Assembly: GCA_023634235.1 (NCBI GenBank)
Contig: JAMKCF010000020.1
Coordinates: forward strand, 5,890,001-5,954,000
Direction: 5' to 3'
DNA length: 64,000 bases
DNA from: Pisaster brevispinus
Lineage: Eukaryota > Echinodermata > Asteroidea > Forcipulatida > Asteriidae
Below the pieces are notes generated by a model, which saw nothing but the letters and a program-made list of their open reading frames with translations, was not told where the DNA came from and did not search any database. Of this stretch, positions 1 to 9,473 are shown piece by piece (within the stretch, counting starts at the first letter, position 1; each line of letters begins with the position of its first letter). Position numbers and translations under genes: made by a program.

Positions 1-1180
1 ATTGAATTATTCACAGATAGGTTCGATCTGTGCTGGTAATTACATTCCTCGTTATAAGTTGTCTTTCTTCTCCCTCTCGTGAAAGATGGTGGTTGATTCA
101 GAACGATAGATCACATTGCAATCACAATGAACTTTAAATATTTTAAATTCTTGTTGTCAGAGCAAAAAAATCAGAATCCTACAAATTGAAAGGGATTCTT
201 GTGTACCATCTGATCAGAATTGTCGCCTCTGTGAGTGCACACAATGGATTAGACTCTTATGCCTTACATTTGTCTGATGGGTTACATTTTGTTTTTGTCT
301 ATAAGAAAAAAATGAGGTCGCTTCCACATACCCCAAAACATTTCTTTAGGGGAAAAAAGTGAAGTCAACAAGTTCCAATTAGTTAAATAGAATTAGTGAC
401 TATCTTAACGAGTAGGGCCAAGCCGTCTACCGAAACCGTTATACTACCGGGCTATTGTCCCACTAATTCTCTCTCGGCCACAGCGGGATATTGAGCGACT
501 TGACGGCGTGCAGCGAGGCCAATAAAAGGCACGATATCGATTATCGATGCAATAGTTAGGGCGTCATCATGAAATAGCAACCAGTGTTTGGGGAGGAGAG
601 GGGTTGGGGTCATGACCTCTAACTGCCTCATCAACAATTCAAACATCAGAATTCCATTTTTGTTTGTTTGGTTTTTAAAAGGTGCGAAACGAATGTATAA
701 TGATATCAACAATCCAACAATCAACAGTAACGGTACCGACTCACCGTTGAATTATTACAGTCATTAAATAGGGTTGAAAGATAACAGGTTTTACGTGATT
801 AAACGTTGCCAGCGAAGCAAAATATCTACAAGAACTCTTTAAAATTGAGAAAGGGGCGTCGTCTGTTTATGAACGTTGGGCGTGCAATGTTGTTAAATAT
901 TAGACCTTTAGACCAATCTAAACAGACCTATTCTAAATTACCCAATACCCAGCTAAACATTTTGAACAAAAGAAATTCAAGTCTTACAGATAATCAGAAT
1001 ATAGTGTTATACAGGTGCATTATCAGTTATAGCTCATGTAGGCCACGGTACATTACGTGACAAATAACAGGTCCAGCAAGTCCACGACATTGGGCATTGG
1101 TAATTTTCTTCCTCCATGGCCATACCAAGTTACCAACAATGTTTTACATTCCAGTGAGTTTCCTCACGAGAGCTAACTAA
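1..1180. other. Non-coding, AT-rich, no supported gene
   Basis: No splice-bounded exon or recognisable family can be supported here, apart from the weak minus-strand open stretch listed at 452-724. Later exons of the minus-strand gene that starts at 3477 could lie here or beyond the left edge, but I could not anchor one by phase. Confidence 0.4.
452..724 (-). other. Weak candidate terminal exon or decayed ORF
   Basis: This minus-strand open frame ends in TAG at 452. Its last ~65 codons (containing KHWLLFHDDALTIASIIDIV and ending AERELVGQ) have a more protein-like composition than the flanking DNA, and there is an in-frame ATG at 613-611. The 5' part is low complexity (TTTGTTTG) and no convincing splice acceptor was fixed. 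It could be a last exon of the gene starting at 3477, a fragment of a mobile element, or chance. I do not recognise the family. Confidence 0.15.
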
Positions 1181-1314
1181 GTCCAGTTTACACCTCTCGC
1201 GAATTGCGAAAGCAAAGCGAATTTCCTTGCGTTACAATTAAAATACCAACGATTACTAGAATTTCCGCCCGCGTTTTGCGTCAGGTAATGCGCTTCGCGA
1301 GTACGGACTGGGCT
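1181..1314. mobile_element. Short inverted-repeat element (MITE-like)
   Basis: A 134-bp GC-rich insert has imperfect inverted ends: the left starts GTCCAGTTTACACCTC and the right, reversed, starts AGCCCAGTCCGTACTC, both running into CTCGCGAA. It is bracketed by TAACTAA at 1174-1180 and again at 1315-1321, a candidate 7-bp target duplication. It is too short to encode a transposase. Confidence 0.45.
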
Positions 1315-1354
1315 TAACTAAAAACAGTCAAACAATAATTATTGGTCACTTTAT

Positions 1355-1561
1355 CTAACAGCAAGGACAGAAGTGAATCCCTATCACAGTGACGTTGTTT
1401 CTTGAAAAAATAACAAACTGTCGTGTAGCACTGGCAATGAAGACGGAGCGAAGTCTGTTGGCCAAGCCATGGGACGCCATCACGGCTAACCCATAGAAAG
1501 CTGCTTTCCGATCCGTAAACCTGTAAGCCGATTTGAATCTCCCGAAGGATAAAGAAGGCAC
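1355..1561 (-). other. Weak candidate exon, unrecognised
   Basis: This minus-strand open frame has fairly balanced codon use (segment FGRFKSAYRFTDRKAAFYG, then LAVMASHGLANRL) and ends CPCC followed by TAG. It lies downstream of the 3477-2998 exon on the same strand, so it could belong to that gene, but I could not verify an acceptor in the right phase. No family is recognised and chance is not excluded. Confidence 0.15.
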
Positions 1562-2997
1562 GGAGTGGTTTGTGGCATCACATGGATGACGAACACATGA
1601 TCAGATAATCTGTTTGTTGCCAAAACACTTGGGGTATTTGTGGTGGGTACACAAGACGTAAGTTAAAATACCCGCTGCTAAAAGTCTTTTCGGAATTATC
1701 TTTCAATACCTTATTTTATTGGGTAATACACCATTGCCCCTCAGTTGTTCGAACAACCACATCCTTTGAAAAGGGGTTTCTAGAAAGTAGTTTTATCCTA
1801 TCAAATTTACATTCTTCTTCGTTCGTGATGAGCAGTTGAAAGTGTCAGTTCTTTCTAGATTAAACAGCCAGGTCATCAGTGCTGCTTCATGGCTTTGTCT
1901 ATTGGCCTGATACCTCCAGAGAAGCGCTTATACATTATGGGTGCTTGTATCTTGGAGAAAACGACCCCTACAATGGTCACAATGTTGAGTGGGTTTTTGT
2001 TATGTCATACAGGTAATTGCCCAGGAGCCAAATATTTATAAGCATGTATTTAAACACAGTTTTCTTATTCGAAATTCACAACATCCCAGCATTACATTTT
2101 AGGATGAATTTCCCTTGAAAAGCTTTCATTTTAAAAACCGGCAGCTCTTTTTTTCTGTAATTACAGTAAAGTGATTGTCGAGTTTCTTAAAGTAAATGTT
2201 TCTATTTTAGGACGTGGAATGACTTGGAAACTGGTTTTAATACCCGCACCAGGCAATGAATAACTGCATTGTATCTTGAAAAAATTACACAAGTAGGCCG
2301 TCTACGGTTGCTGCGGCAAGTGAATATTTACAATGAATAAACAATGCCATCATTTTGTTACTATAACAATAAAATGTTCATGTTTGCTTGGCTGGCAAAG
2401 TCATCAAACAACAATTCGCTAAATTGAATCTCATATTTGTCAAAATAACACCCATGCACCTAGTGGAACTTTACTCACAATTTAAAGGGGAAAACGAAAA
2501 TGTTTCACGATGTGTTTCAGTCCTCTAGAAATTCATGTCGTTTAAAAGAACATGGATTTTTGGATGACTTCATTAATTTAAATAATTTTGTTTGGATATA
2601 TTTTAATATCTTGGGCTAAGGAATGCTTTGAAATCAACTTGAACATCATCTCAGAATAGGGATATTTTTTACAGCTTTTTTGTTAAGAGTTTGTGGGGAT
2701 ATATTTTGCACAAACAGTGAACATTCAATCGAAATCCATTTGGATAAATTTCTGGTTTCATTTTATTTTTCAGTTTTGTCTTGCAAAGAAAGCAACAAAA
2801 TAAAGATCGGATTCTCATTCATAGGCCACCGCACCATTCTCGCGACGCATACGGGTGTCGCCCCGGACGATGTTACACTATAATAATTTAATCACAAATG
2901 TGTATGCTTAAAATTGAAGTTACATGTTTAATGTGTGTTTTCTTGTTTTCCACCTGATAATCACCAATGCTAGCCTATTTAGTCTACCATTGCTTAC
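1562..2997. other. Non-coding; probably intron 1 of the minus-strand gene starting at 3477
   Basis: This AT-rich stretch lies directly downstream, on the minus strand, of the donor at 2997-2996. I see no second exon that can be joined with confidence. Confidence 0.35.
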
Positions 2998-3477
2998 CGT
3001 AGCTGCCTGAGGATAAGTCTCGCTCCTTCGATGCTTCTTCCTCCTCTTTAGCCGGTCCTTCACATCGTTACTTATAAATACCGGGAATTTTCTGGTCAAG
3101 TCCGGCCTAGCGGGAGCTGGGGCCTTCGGGTACCGCCACTCCTCGGCGTTTCTGGGCTGATTTCCCTGCACAATGATCCGCTCACGGACTCTAGCAAGAG
3201 CCTTCTGGTAACTGGTGTCCAACCAGCCTGGCTTGATGATCCCCTGAGCGGGAAGTGGATTCTTACCGAATTCCTTGAGAGACACAACGGGAGGAAGACG
3301 GTGACTTGTTCGGTCACTCTCCTCCTGATCGTCGTTCTGTCCATCCTGGGCAGACTCCCGGTGTTCAGCCACCTCTGAGGTAGTTAGTTCGTGGGCGACT
3401 TCGGGATTATCCACGGTAGAAACGCAATGGAGAGGGTCTGGATATGACACGGGTTGAATGATAGCCGGTAGTGCCAT
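2998..3477 (-). CDS. First coding exon of an unrecognised gene (partial)
   Basis: The start is the ATG at 3477-3475 in a good context (AAGATGG). The frame upstream meets a TAG with no other ATG in between, so this start is well supported. The exon has 160 complete codons and ends CAG GCA GCT ACG followed by GTAAGC at 2997, a strong phase-0 donor. The product begins MALPAIIQPVSYPDP. Its first half is acidic and Ser/Thr/Gln/Glu rich, with no membrane segment or signal peptide. The second half is basic and more conserved-looking, with KPGWLDTSYQKALARVRERI, then NAEEWRYPKAPAPARPDL, then the cluster RLKRRKKHRR. This suggests a soluble intracellular protein. I do not recognise the family and assign no function. 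Later exons should lie at lower coordinates or outside the window. Confidence 0.65.
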
Positions 3478-3960
3478 CTTGCACTGACTTTGGCCGCAGT
3501 TGGCTGGGTTTGTTACCCGGGTCCTGGCTCCATAGTTAACGAACAAATACTACTTGCAACCAACTTTAAAAATTGTGTGTCAAGCATGCAGGACGAATCA
3601 CAATCCGGTCCCGATGCAATCTTTAGAACGAATGGGCCATCTATAGCCTAAAACTTTATCGTGTCATCTCGAGGCAAATTCACGCAAACATTGTCGTAGT
3701 ATTTACCCAGCCACTTTTAACGAGTGTAATCCTAAAGTATTGGTGATAATACACGAGCCTGTTCCAACATTCCAACACTCAATCGAGTCAGGCGAACTTT
3801 GCTCCCCCGTTATGTTATCAGGTTGAGGCGTTGAGGTAACTGGAGTCGAGCGGTGGTAACATGACGTACACCGAGAAACTGCGCACGAGTTCCGGGTTTA
3901 CAATTCGGCAGTTCTCTCTACAAAACCACCCTCGCCGTGGTGGCCTATGAAATTAATCTA
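3478..3960 (-). promoter_or_regulatory. Probable 5' UTR and promoter of the gene starting at 3477
   Basis: The sequence upstream of the start codon is comparatively rich in C, G and CpG, notably around 3840-3950. It has no long frame and sits where a promoter is expected. No TATA box or initiator was identified, so the placement is positional only. Confidence 0.3.
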
Positions 3961-6813
3961 GACTGGAGCATCATATAACTAGAAATACAATTCTGGATCC
4001 CAAATTGAAGAACAATATTCCGTTTGTTTTCACAATTAATTACTGGCGGTAGTGTAGATTGTGTGTCACCCTATCTCCAGTTAGAGGCAAGTATTGTACT
4101 ATCGGCCAGCGAAAGCAATGTCGTACGTGGGCTTTGTCGTTCCTGCCCCCTAGTGAAGAACATAAGCCTGTATTTTCTCTGCATGTGGTGTGAAATGCAT
4201 TGTTACTGATATGGCTTCAGTCATGCAACAACAGGCAACTGTGTAGTGATGCTGAACCTCTCGTTGCTAATGGGAGACGGCATGGGCATAGAGGGCCGGT
4301 GAAGGGTGATTGGTGGGCATGGTGTGGTACTGGGTTCAAGTTGTACTTATCTCATTTGGCTAAATGTTACCAAAGCGTAGGGCCGCCACATGAACAAAAA
4401 AGTCCAGTTCACTTTTTTGACTACGTCATGAAGTCATAATCTTTGTGCCATCTTGTACATTATGGCACATATTGAACACTATTTTTTAAACGTGACCCAA
4501 ATTTGAACTATTCCAGTCCAAACAGGAAGTTCAAATTAAAATAGGCCTAATCACAATTCCTGAACAAGGTGGGTGAGGGTACGAATTAGGGTCCTATAGC
4601 ACGTGGTTCAGTTCAGGGGGAGGTCAGATTCAGGGGGAGGTTTAAAATAAGTTTCAGAGTCATAATCAGAATGAAGATCAGGTTTAGGTTTTTAGGCACA
4701 CTTAAAGTCACATTAAGGGCCTGTCAAATGTGGAGGGGTCTTCTGTACCTCGAAGTCAGGCTCAAGGTCTGGAGCGTTTAATCAAAGTGAAACAAAACGG
4801 AACAGCTTTGTGTTGTTCACAAACACCTAATGTCTAGTTTACAGATTTTACTCATTAGAATTTATGAATTTATTTTGTCTCATGTGGTTATACAAAAATG
4901 TGAAAATCCATATGAACAGTTGGTGGTCGGGCGTTATACACTTTATAACACATATGTGTTTGTATCAGTTAAAATGATTGCATACAAACATGGGATCAAT
5001 TTATTTAAATAGAAATAGTTGGAGCTGAATACTATCATTGGTTATTACAAATGTTTGATTTGAGATAGAGCCTAACGACTCCTCCTGCATCCATCAGGTT
5101 ATACCAGATAATAACAAACATCCACTGCTTAATTGGGAATGCCGTCGTTGATTCCGAAGAAGAGAAAAACTGATGGCTTAAATGTACGCTCTAGAAACAT
5201 CCGAAACACTCGGAACAACATTCTCGCAAGAGGTTGGGCTTAATTGGTTTGGATTTGCCTCGTTGTGTTTGCACTTTGCACTGTATGGCCTAAAGCGATA
5301 TTTTGCGCCGTAAGGCATCGTTATTTCTATAGTGTGTCCCAACCAACCAACAAAATACCATCCAAGCGCTTTCCGTTCTTTTCACATGACATACAAATAT
5401 CGCTAAGGACATAATTACAAAGAACTTTGCAAATTGTTAGCCTTGCGGAAAGGTGTGCTTGTTGTGCATAGGGTACAGGTATCCGGTTGCTTGGTGACGG
5501 CCGCATCAAAAAAAAATTATATTTAAAAAACTAGGACGCCCTCTTCGGTTGGCCACCAAGAAATTAATAAACCAAAATTGGCAGGCACCTTGCAAGTGAC
5601 GGATACAGATGAAGATGTGAAAAATTGTAACGGGTATGCACAACTTTGACGTTACATTAAGAATGTTTTTTGCGAACCATCTCTTCCTATCATAAGCGAT
5701 GTCTTCCTATCAATGACTTGGCATCAAACATGGGTCAGCACCCTCGATAACTATGGGAGAATTATATAGTCGTGTTATCATGTTTGATCAGTAGACTCTA
5801 TACATATAGTCTTGGTAGACTGGTCCCCTGTCTTTATCAGCAAGGAGAAAGACATGCACTGGTCTTACATGCCCAATGATATCAGTGGATTAACTTGCAG
5901 TGACGTAACCTATCAATTCCTGCGTTATGATTGGTCTGCTTAAAAGTGACGTAGTTTGTCACCTGCGATCGTCTGCTGCTGCATGTGTATAATGTTTGTA
6001 TGGAATCAAGTGTATGTGTGTACACGTATGAACGGGATGCGAGGTCAAAGGTACATCTGGCAAGATCCCACCAGGAGCTTCAAGGCTGGTATCTGGCGTA
6101 TTCACGAGCCTCGAAGTGTGACGTCAGACGTTCAGGCTTTAGTCTTGACTATCGACGTTAGTTTTTGTTTTAGTCACCGTGAGAGGCGCAACAATGACTG
6201 AATACGGATATCACTTCTCCAGTAATTCGTGTTGCAATCAGCAACGTTGACAAAATTAACGTCACCAATCAAGACTAAGTAGACACTTGATCTTGCAGCC
6301 ATGATTTTGTTGGCAAACTAGTTTTAGCCACTTTATGTTGACACAGTGAAGTCTTCCTAAATCTTGTCTTGTGGTGACCCATCCGACCGTTCTGAGAGTG
6401 CTGCCCTGTAGCCATGTTTGACACACTAGGCAGCATTCGAACCGTTGCACACGTTTCATTGGCGTTACCAATTAAATATAACACCCATTTGGAATGCTTT
6501 GCAATAATCGCGATGGACCAAGTGTTTTGTGTGAATAAAAAAAAAGCTGCCACCGTCCCAAACAATGAGAGACTTTGGTGGACATTATAAACACAGGCGT
6601 AAAAACCATTTGGGTCCCCCCCCCACCCTAAACAAATAGTTTATATAGGCCAAACAAAATATTTGAAAAAAACTCTTAAAGAAGAAGAGGAAAACAAAAC
6701 TAAGTGATCGGCTTGCCTCCAAAAAACACGCACTGTGCAGACTTCATGAGCCCCCATAGGGATAAAACCCGTGTATGTTGTTCTTTGGGATGATTATTTC
6801 GTCCCTCAAAAAC
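3961..6813. other. Non-coding, no supported gene
   Basis: Only short open frames occur, none with splice borders or recognisable domains. Bases 5811-6130 share end sequences with 9389-9473 in the opposite orientation and are listed separately. Confidence 0.4.
5811..6130 (+). repeat. Dispersed repeat, copy 1 (related to 9389-9473)
   Basis: The left end (TAGACTGGTCCCCTGTC) and right end (CCTCGAAGTGTGACGTCAGA) both recur, reverse-complemented, in the 85-bp segment 9389-9473. The interior differs, which fits two diverged or internally deleted members of one repeat family. A small frame inside (about 5956-6201) has no recognisable product. Confidence 0.4.
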
Positions 6814-6971
6814 TTAAGGCCTCTTATTAAGGCCTCTTATTAAGGCCTCTTATTAAGGCCTCTTATTAAGGCCTCTTATTAAGGCCTCTTATTAAGGCCT
6901 CTTATTAAGGCCTCTTATTAAGGCCTCTTATTAAGGCCTCTTATTAAGGCCTCTTATTAAGGCCTCTTATT
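6814..6971. repeat. 13-bp minisatellite, 12 copies
   Basis: The unit TTAAGGCCTCTTA is repeated head to tail; the GGCCTC core recurs every 13 bp from 6818 to 6961 with no differences between units. Such homogeneity points to recent expansion. There is no sign of coding. Confidence 0.95.
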
Positions 6972-7518
6972 CTCTCAAAATCGTTTAGGCAGATTACGTT
7001 TATTTTGAGGGAATGGATTTCTTCCGTGAGAAACAAACAAAACCATGTGGAACGAAATATTAATTTTAGCAAGTACGGAGTCCTCTGATGTTCCATTTGA
7101 GTACCGGGGTTTGGAAACTATTGATTTGAAGTCTTTCCGAGATCGCCGTGTTACTAAGAGCCGGTTTATTTTTGCTTGGTAAGGCCCTCTCTTAAACAAA
7201 TTGTATTTTCGCTTCAAAGTTCGAGGGATTAAATTATAGAGGGGCAAAAAGGATCAGGGATTACGGGGCTCCGTAGATAAGTCTTAATTTTTCACAACTT
7301 AAAAACTGTATCACAAATTTTAAAGGGACATGTCCAACGATTACTGCATTCTATAGGCACAAAATGGCCGTCAATCATTTTGCCCGTGTTTGAACTACCC
7401 GCTAAAATTTAAGAGCATTAAATCTTTATATTATATATAATATATCAAGTAATAAACCACAAGGGAAACTGACTGGGAAATTTTATTTAAATAGTTTGGG
7501 TTTGAACAAAGAAAAATT

Positions 7519-7590
7519 GACTGGAGCGGGACTTGAACCAACGACCTCCGGATTAACGTACCAGCGCTCTACCAACTGAGCTATCCAGCC
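7519..7590 (-). pseudogene. tRNA-like sequence, copy 1 (tRNA-derived repeat)
   Basis: The 72 nt read on the minus strand start GGCTGGA and end TCCAGTC, which pair as a 7-bp acceptor stem with one G-T. The A box TAGCTCAGTTGG and B box GGTTCAAGTCC are intact, so polymerase III could recognise it. The nominal anticodon is GTT (Asn), but the preceding base is C rather than the universal U33. The last anticodon-stem pair and one T-stem pair are mismatched. Because its flanks are repeated too, I read it as the tRNA-derived head of a mobile repeat. Confidence 0.7.
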
Positions 7591-7835
7591 CTATGTTGGC
7601 GGTCTCCCTGTTAGTCAATATCTTTGTTCGGGGTGCCAGTCAGAAGCCATACAACCGTTAACTGCCGTGTAGCCAGGGATCACACCCACGTTTACGATTC
7701 AACCTGGGAAGCGGCAGCCACGGGATCACCTTAAGAGGATGCGACTTTTTAATATTAAATATCAAGTAATAAACCACAAGGGAAACTGACTGGGAAATTT
7801 TATTTAAATAGTTTGGGTTTGAACAAAGAAAAATT

Positions 7836-7907
7836 GACTGGAGCGGGACTTGAACCAACGACCTCCGGATTAACGTACCGGCGCTCTACCAACTGAGCTA
7901 TCCAGCC
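7836..7907 (-). pseudogene. tRNA-like sequence, copy 2
   Basis: Same 72-nt body as copy 1, same strand. One base differs in the anticodon stem (CCGG instead of CTGG), which improves pairing. It forms the loop of the foldback. C33 and the T-stem mismatch remain, so a working tRNA is unlikely. Confidence 0.7.
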
Positions 7908-8143
7908 CTATGTTGGCGGTCTCCCTATTAGTCAATATCTTTGTTCAGTTTCCCTTGTGGTTTATTACTTGACATTTAATATTAAAAAGTCGCATCCCCT
8001 TAAGGAGATCCCGTGGCTGCCGCTTCCCAGGTTGAATCGTAAACGTGGGTGTGATCCCTGGCTACACGGCAGTTAACGGTTGTATGGCTTCTGACTGGAA
8101 CCCCGAACAAAGATATTGACTAATAGGGAGACCGCCAACATAG

Positions 8144-8215
8144 GGCTGGATAGCTCAGTTGGTAGAGCACCGGTACGTTAATCCGGAGGTCGTTGGTTCA
8201 AGTCCCACTCCAGTC
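8144..8215 (+). pseudogene. tRNA-like sequence, copy 3, inverted
   Basis: This is the plus-strand copy of the same 72-nt body, inside the right arm of the foldback. It differs in the D-stem/anticodon junction (GAGCACCGG) and in the 3' side of the T stem (CCCAC). Box A and box B are intact. Confidence 0.7.
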
Positions 8216-8246
8216 AATTTTTCTTTGTTCAAACCCAAACTATATA

Positions 8247-8550
8247 AATATATGGTCCAGTGATCCAGCCTTTTCACACTGACCATCCTTTGTCCTCACT
8301 TCTTTACTCCGATTGGTTCTTAGCCACCCCATTGTTTGTAAATTTACAACTCTGATTGGCTATATTGTCCGGCTTTTTCTGGATACTCTCCCTTAATCCT
8401 TTGCTCCCCTTTTTGCTATAAATGGATATGTTTGTGTTTGTTCTTGTTTATGCCTCTGAGAAGGTCCGGTTTGGATCGAAAGCTAAGGCCATCTCCCCTA
8501 CTCATTTTATATATATACATATATATATCTTTGTATTTTTTTTTTTTTAA
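8247..8550 (+). mobile_element. Possible Penelope-like fragment with hammerhead-like core
   Basis: At 8456-8481 the order CTGAGAA, GGTCC, GGTTT loop, GGATC, GAAA mimics the catalytic core of a hammerhead ribozyme: stem II pairs fully, with one G-U, and is followed by GAAA. The expected CTGANGA is altered at the G8 position or has lost one base, so activity is doubtful. Penelope-like retroelements are known to carry such motifs. The stretch ends in an AT repeat and a T run (about 8505-8550). No reverse transcriptase remains. Confidence 0.3.
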
Positions 8551-8630
8551 CAAAGAACGACCTAAAAGCACCTGACCCATAATAAAGGCGATCGCGTTAA
8601 AAACTACTGAAAATAAATCAACTTGGAAAT

Positions 8631-8861
8631 TTCGCTCGTCCCCAGCGCCTTGCCTTCAAACCAAAGGCGCTGGGATGGGCAAACGTATCAAGCACGCTCA
8701 TTGGTTAATGCTCAGTCCCATCATGCATCACACTCACACTGCAAGCACTGCACGCATGACTTACTTCCTGAACAAGAATCTGTGCAAGCTGATTAGCCCA
8801 TCCCAGCGGTCCTGGATAGGCCGCTGGGGCCGTCCTGGATAGGCCGCTGGGGCCGAGCGAA
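8631..8861 (+). mobile_element. Hairpin-ended transposon (MITE), copy 1
   Basis: The 231-bp element has ends TTCGCTCGTCCCCAGCG and, reversed, TTCGCTCGGCCCCAGCG. Both ends carry a nested hairpin (CCCAGCG pairing with CGCTGGG), followed inward by ATGGGC. Flanks are CTTGGAAAT at 8622-8630 and 8862-8870, a perfect 9-bp target duplication. A 23-bp tandem duplication near the right end (GTCCTGGATAGGCCGC...) explains its extra length over the 208-bp siblings. There is no coding capacity, so it is non-autonomous. A 9-bp duplication fits Mutator-like elements best, but the superfamily is an inference. Confidence 0.85.
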
Positions 8862-8936
8862 CTTGGAAATTAGCCCTCCAGGTTTGCGCCCCCTATCGAC
8901 CCAGGATCTCCCCTCTTTCGACAGCGTTCAAATTCG

Positions 8937-9144
8937 TTCGCTCGGCCCCAGCGGCCTATCCAGGACCGCTGGGATGGGCTAATCAGCTTGCACAGATTCT
9001 TGTTCAGGAAGTACGTCATGCGTGCAGTGCTTGCAGTGTGAGTGTGATGCATGATGGGACTGAGCATTAACCAATGAGCGTGCTTGATACGTTTGCCCAT
9101 CCCAGCGCCTTTGGTTTTAAGGCAAGGCGCTGGGGACGAGCAAA
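8937..9144 (-). mobile_element. Hairpin-ended transposon, copy 2 (inverted)
   Basis: The 208-bp copy lies in the opposite orientation and is nearly identical to copies 1 and 3. Its left flank is TCAAATTCG (8928-8936) and its right flank CTAAGTGAG (9145-9153), which do not match each other. Each is instead the reverse complement of a flank of copy 3, as expected after recombination between the two copies. Confidence 0.85.
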
Positions 9145-9171
9145 CTAAGTGAGCTGCTGCTGCGAATTTGA

Positions 9172-9379
9172 TTCGCTCGTCCCCAGCGCCTTGCCTTAAA
9201 ACCAAAGGCGCTGGGATGGGCAAACGTATCAAGCACGCTCATTGGTTAATGCTCAGTCCCATCATGCATCACACTCACACTGCAAGCACTGCACGCATGA
9301 CGTACTTCCTGAACAAGAATCTGTGCAAGCTGATTAGCCCATCCCAGCGGTCCTGGATAGGCCGCTGGGGCCGAGCGAA
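9172..9379 (+). mobile_element. Hairpin-ended transposon, copy 3
   Basis: This 208-bp copy is in the same orientation as copy 1. Its left flank is CGAATTTGA (9163-9171) and its right flank CTCACTTAG (9380-9388). Pairing these with the flanks of copy 2 restores two perfect 9-bp duplications if the 27 bp between the copies are flipped. The short frame across this copy, like the one on the minus strand across copies 1 and 2, is only the element read through. Confidence 0.85.
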
Positions 9380-9388
9380 CTCACTTAG

Positions 9389-9473
9389 CCCGAACATCTG
9401 ACGTCACACTTCGAGGTTAGTATAATAGAGATCAGTGGTTTATCCTTGCGGATAATGACAGGGGACCAGTCTA
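9389..9473 (-). repeat. Dispersed repeat, copy 2 (related to 5811-6130)
   Basis: This contains TGACGTCACACTTCGAGG and GACAGGGGACCAGTCTA, the reverse complements of the two ends of 5811-6130, about 60 bp apart. It abuts transposon copy 3. Confidence 0.4.

Larger units (their letters stand above)
7486..8246. repeat. Foldback (inverted repeat) with tRNA-like arms
   Basis: Two segments recur: X (a tRNA-like body with its flanks) and Y (a linker containing CCCGTGGCTGCCGC or its complement). The order is X Y X Y' X', where the prime marks reverse complement. Thus 7486-7790 (X Y) is inverted at 7946-8246 (Y' X'), leaving the second X (about 7791-7945) as the loop. The arms differ by a few substitutions. 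The RNA or single strand could fold into a ~300-bp stem. The layout fits a composite of inverted copies of one mobile repeat. Confidence 0.8.

Noticed and set aside
6814..6971. Short regular repeat as a CRISPR array
   Set aside because: Units are directly adjacent with no spacers, and the genome is eukaryotic.
7519..8215. Three functional Asn tRNA genes
   Set aside because: C at position 33, mismatched anticodon and T stems, and repeated flanks point to a tRNA-derived mobile repeat.
8870..9401. Minus-strand 120-aa and plus-strand 77-aa frames sharing the same peptide
   Set aside because: Both are the same transposon read in opposite copies; the shared peptide reflects the repeat, not a gene.
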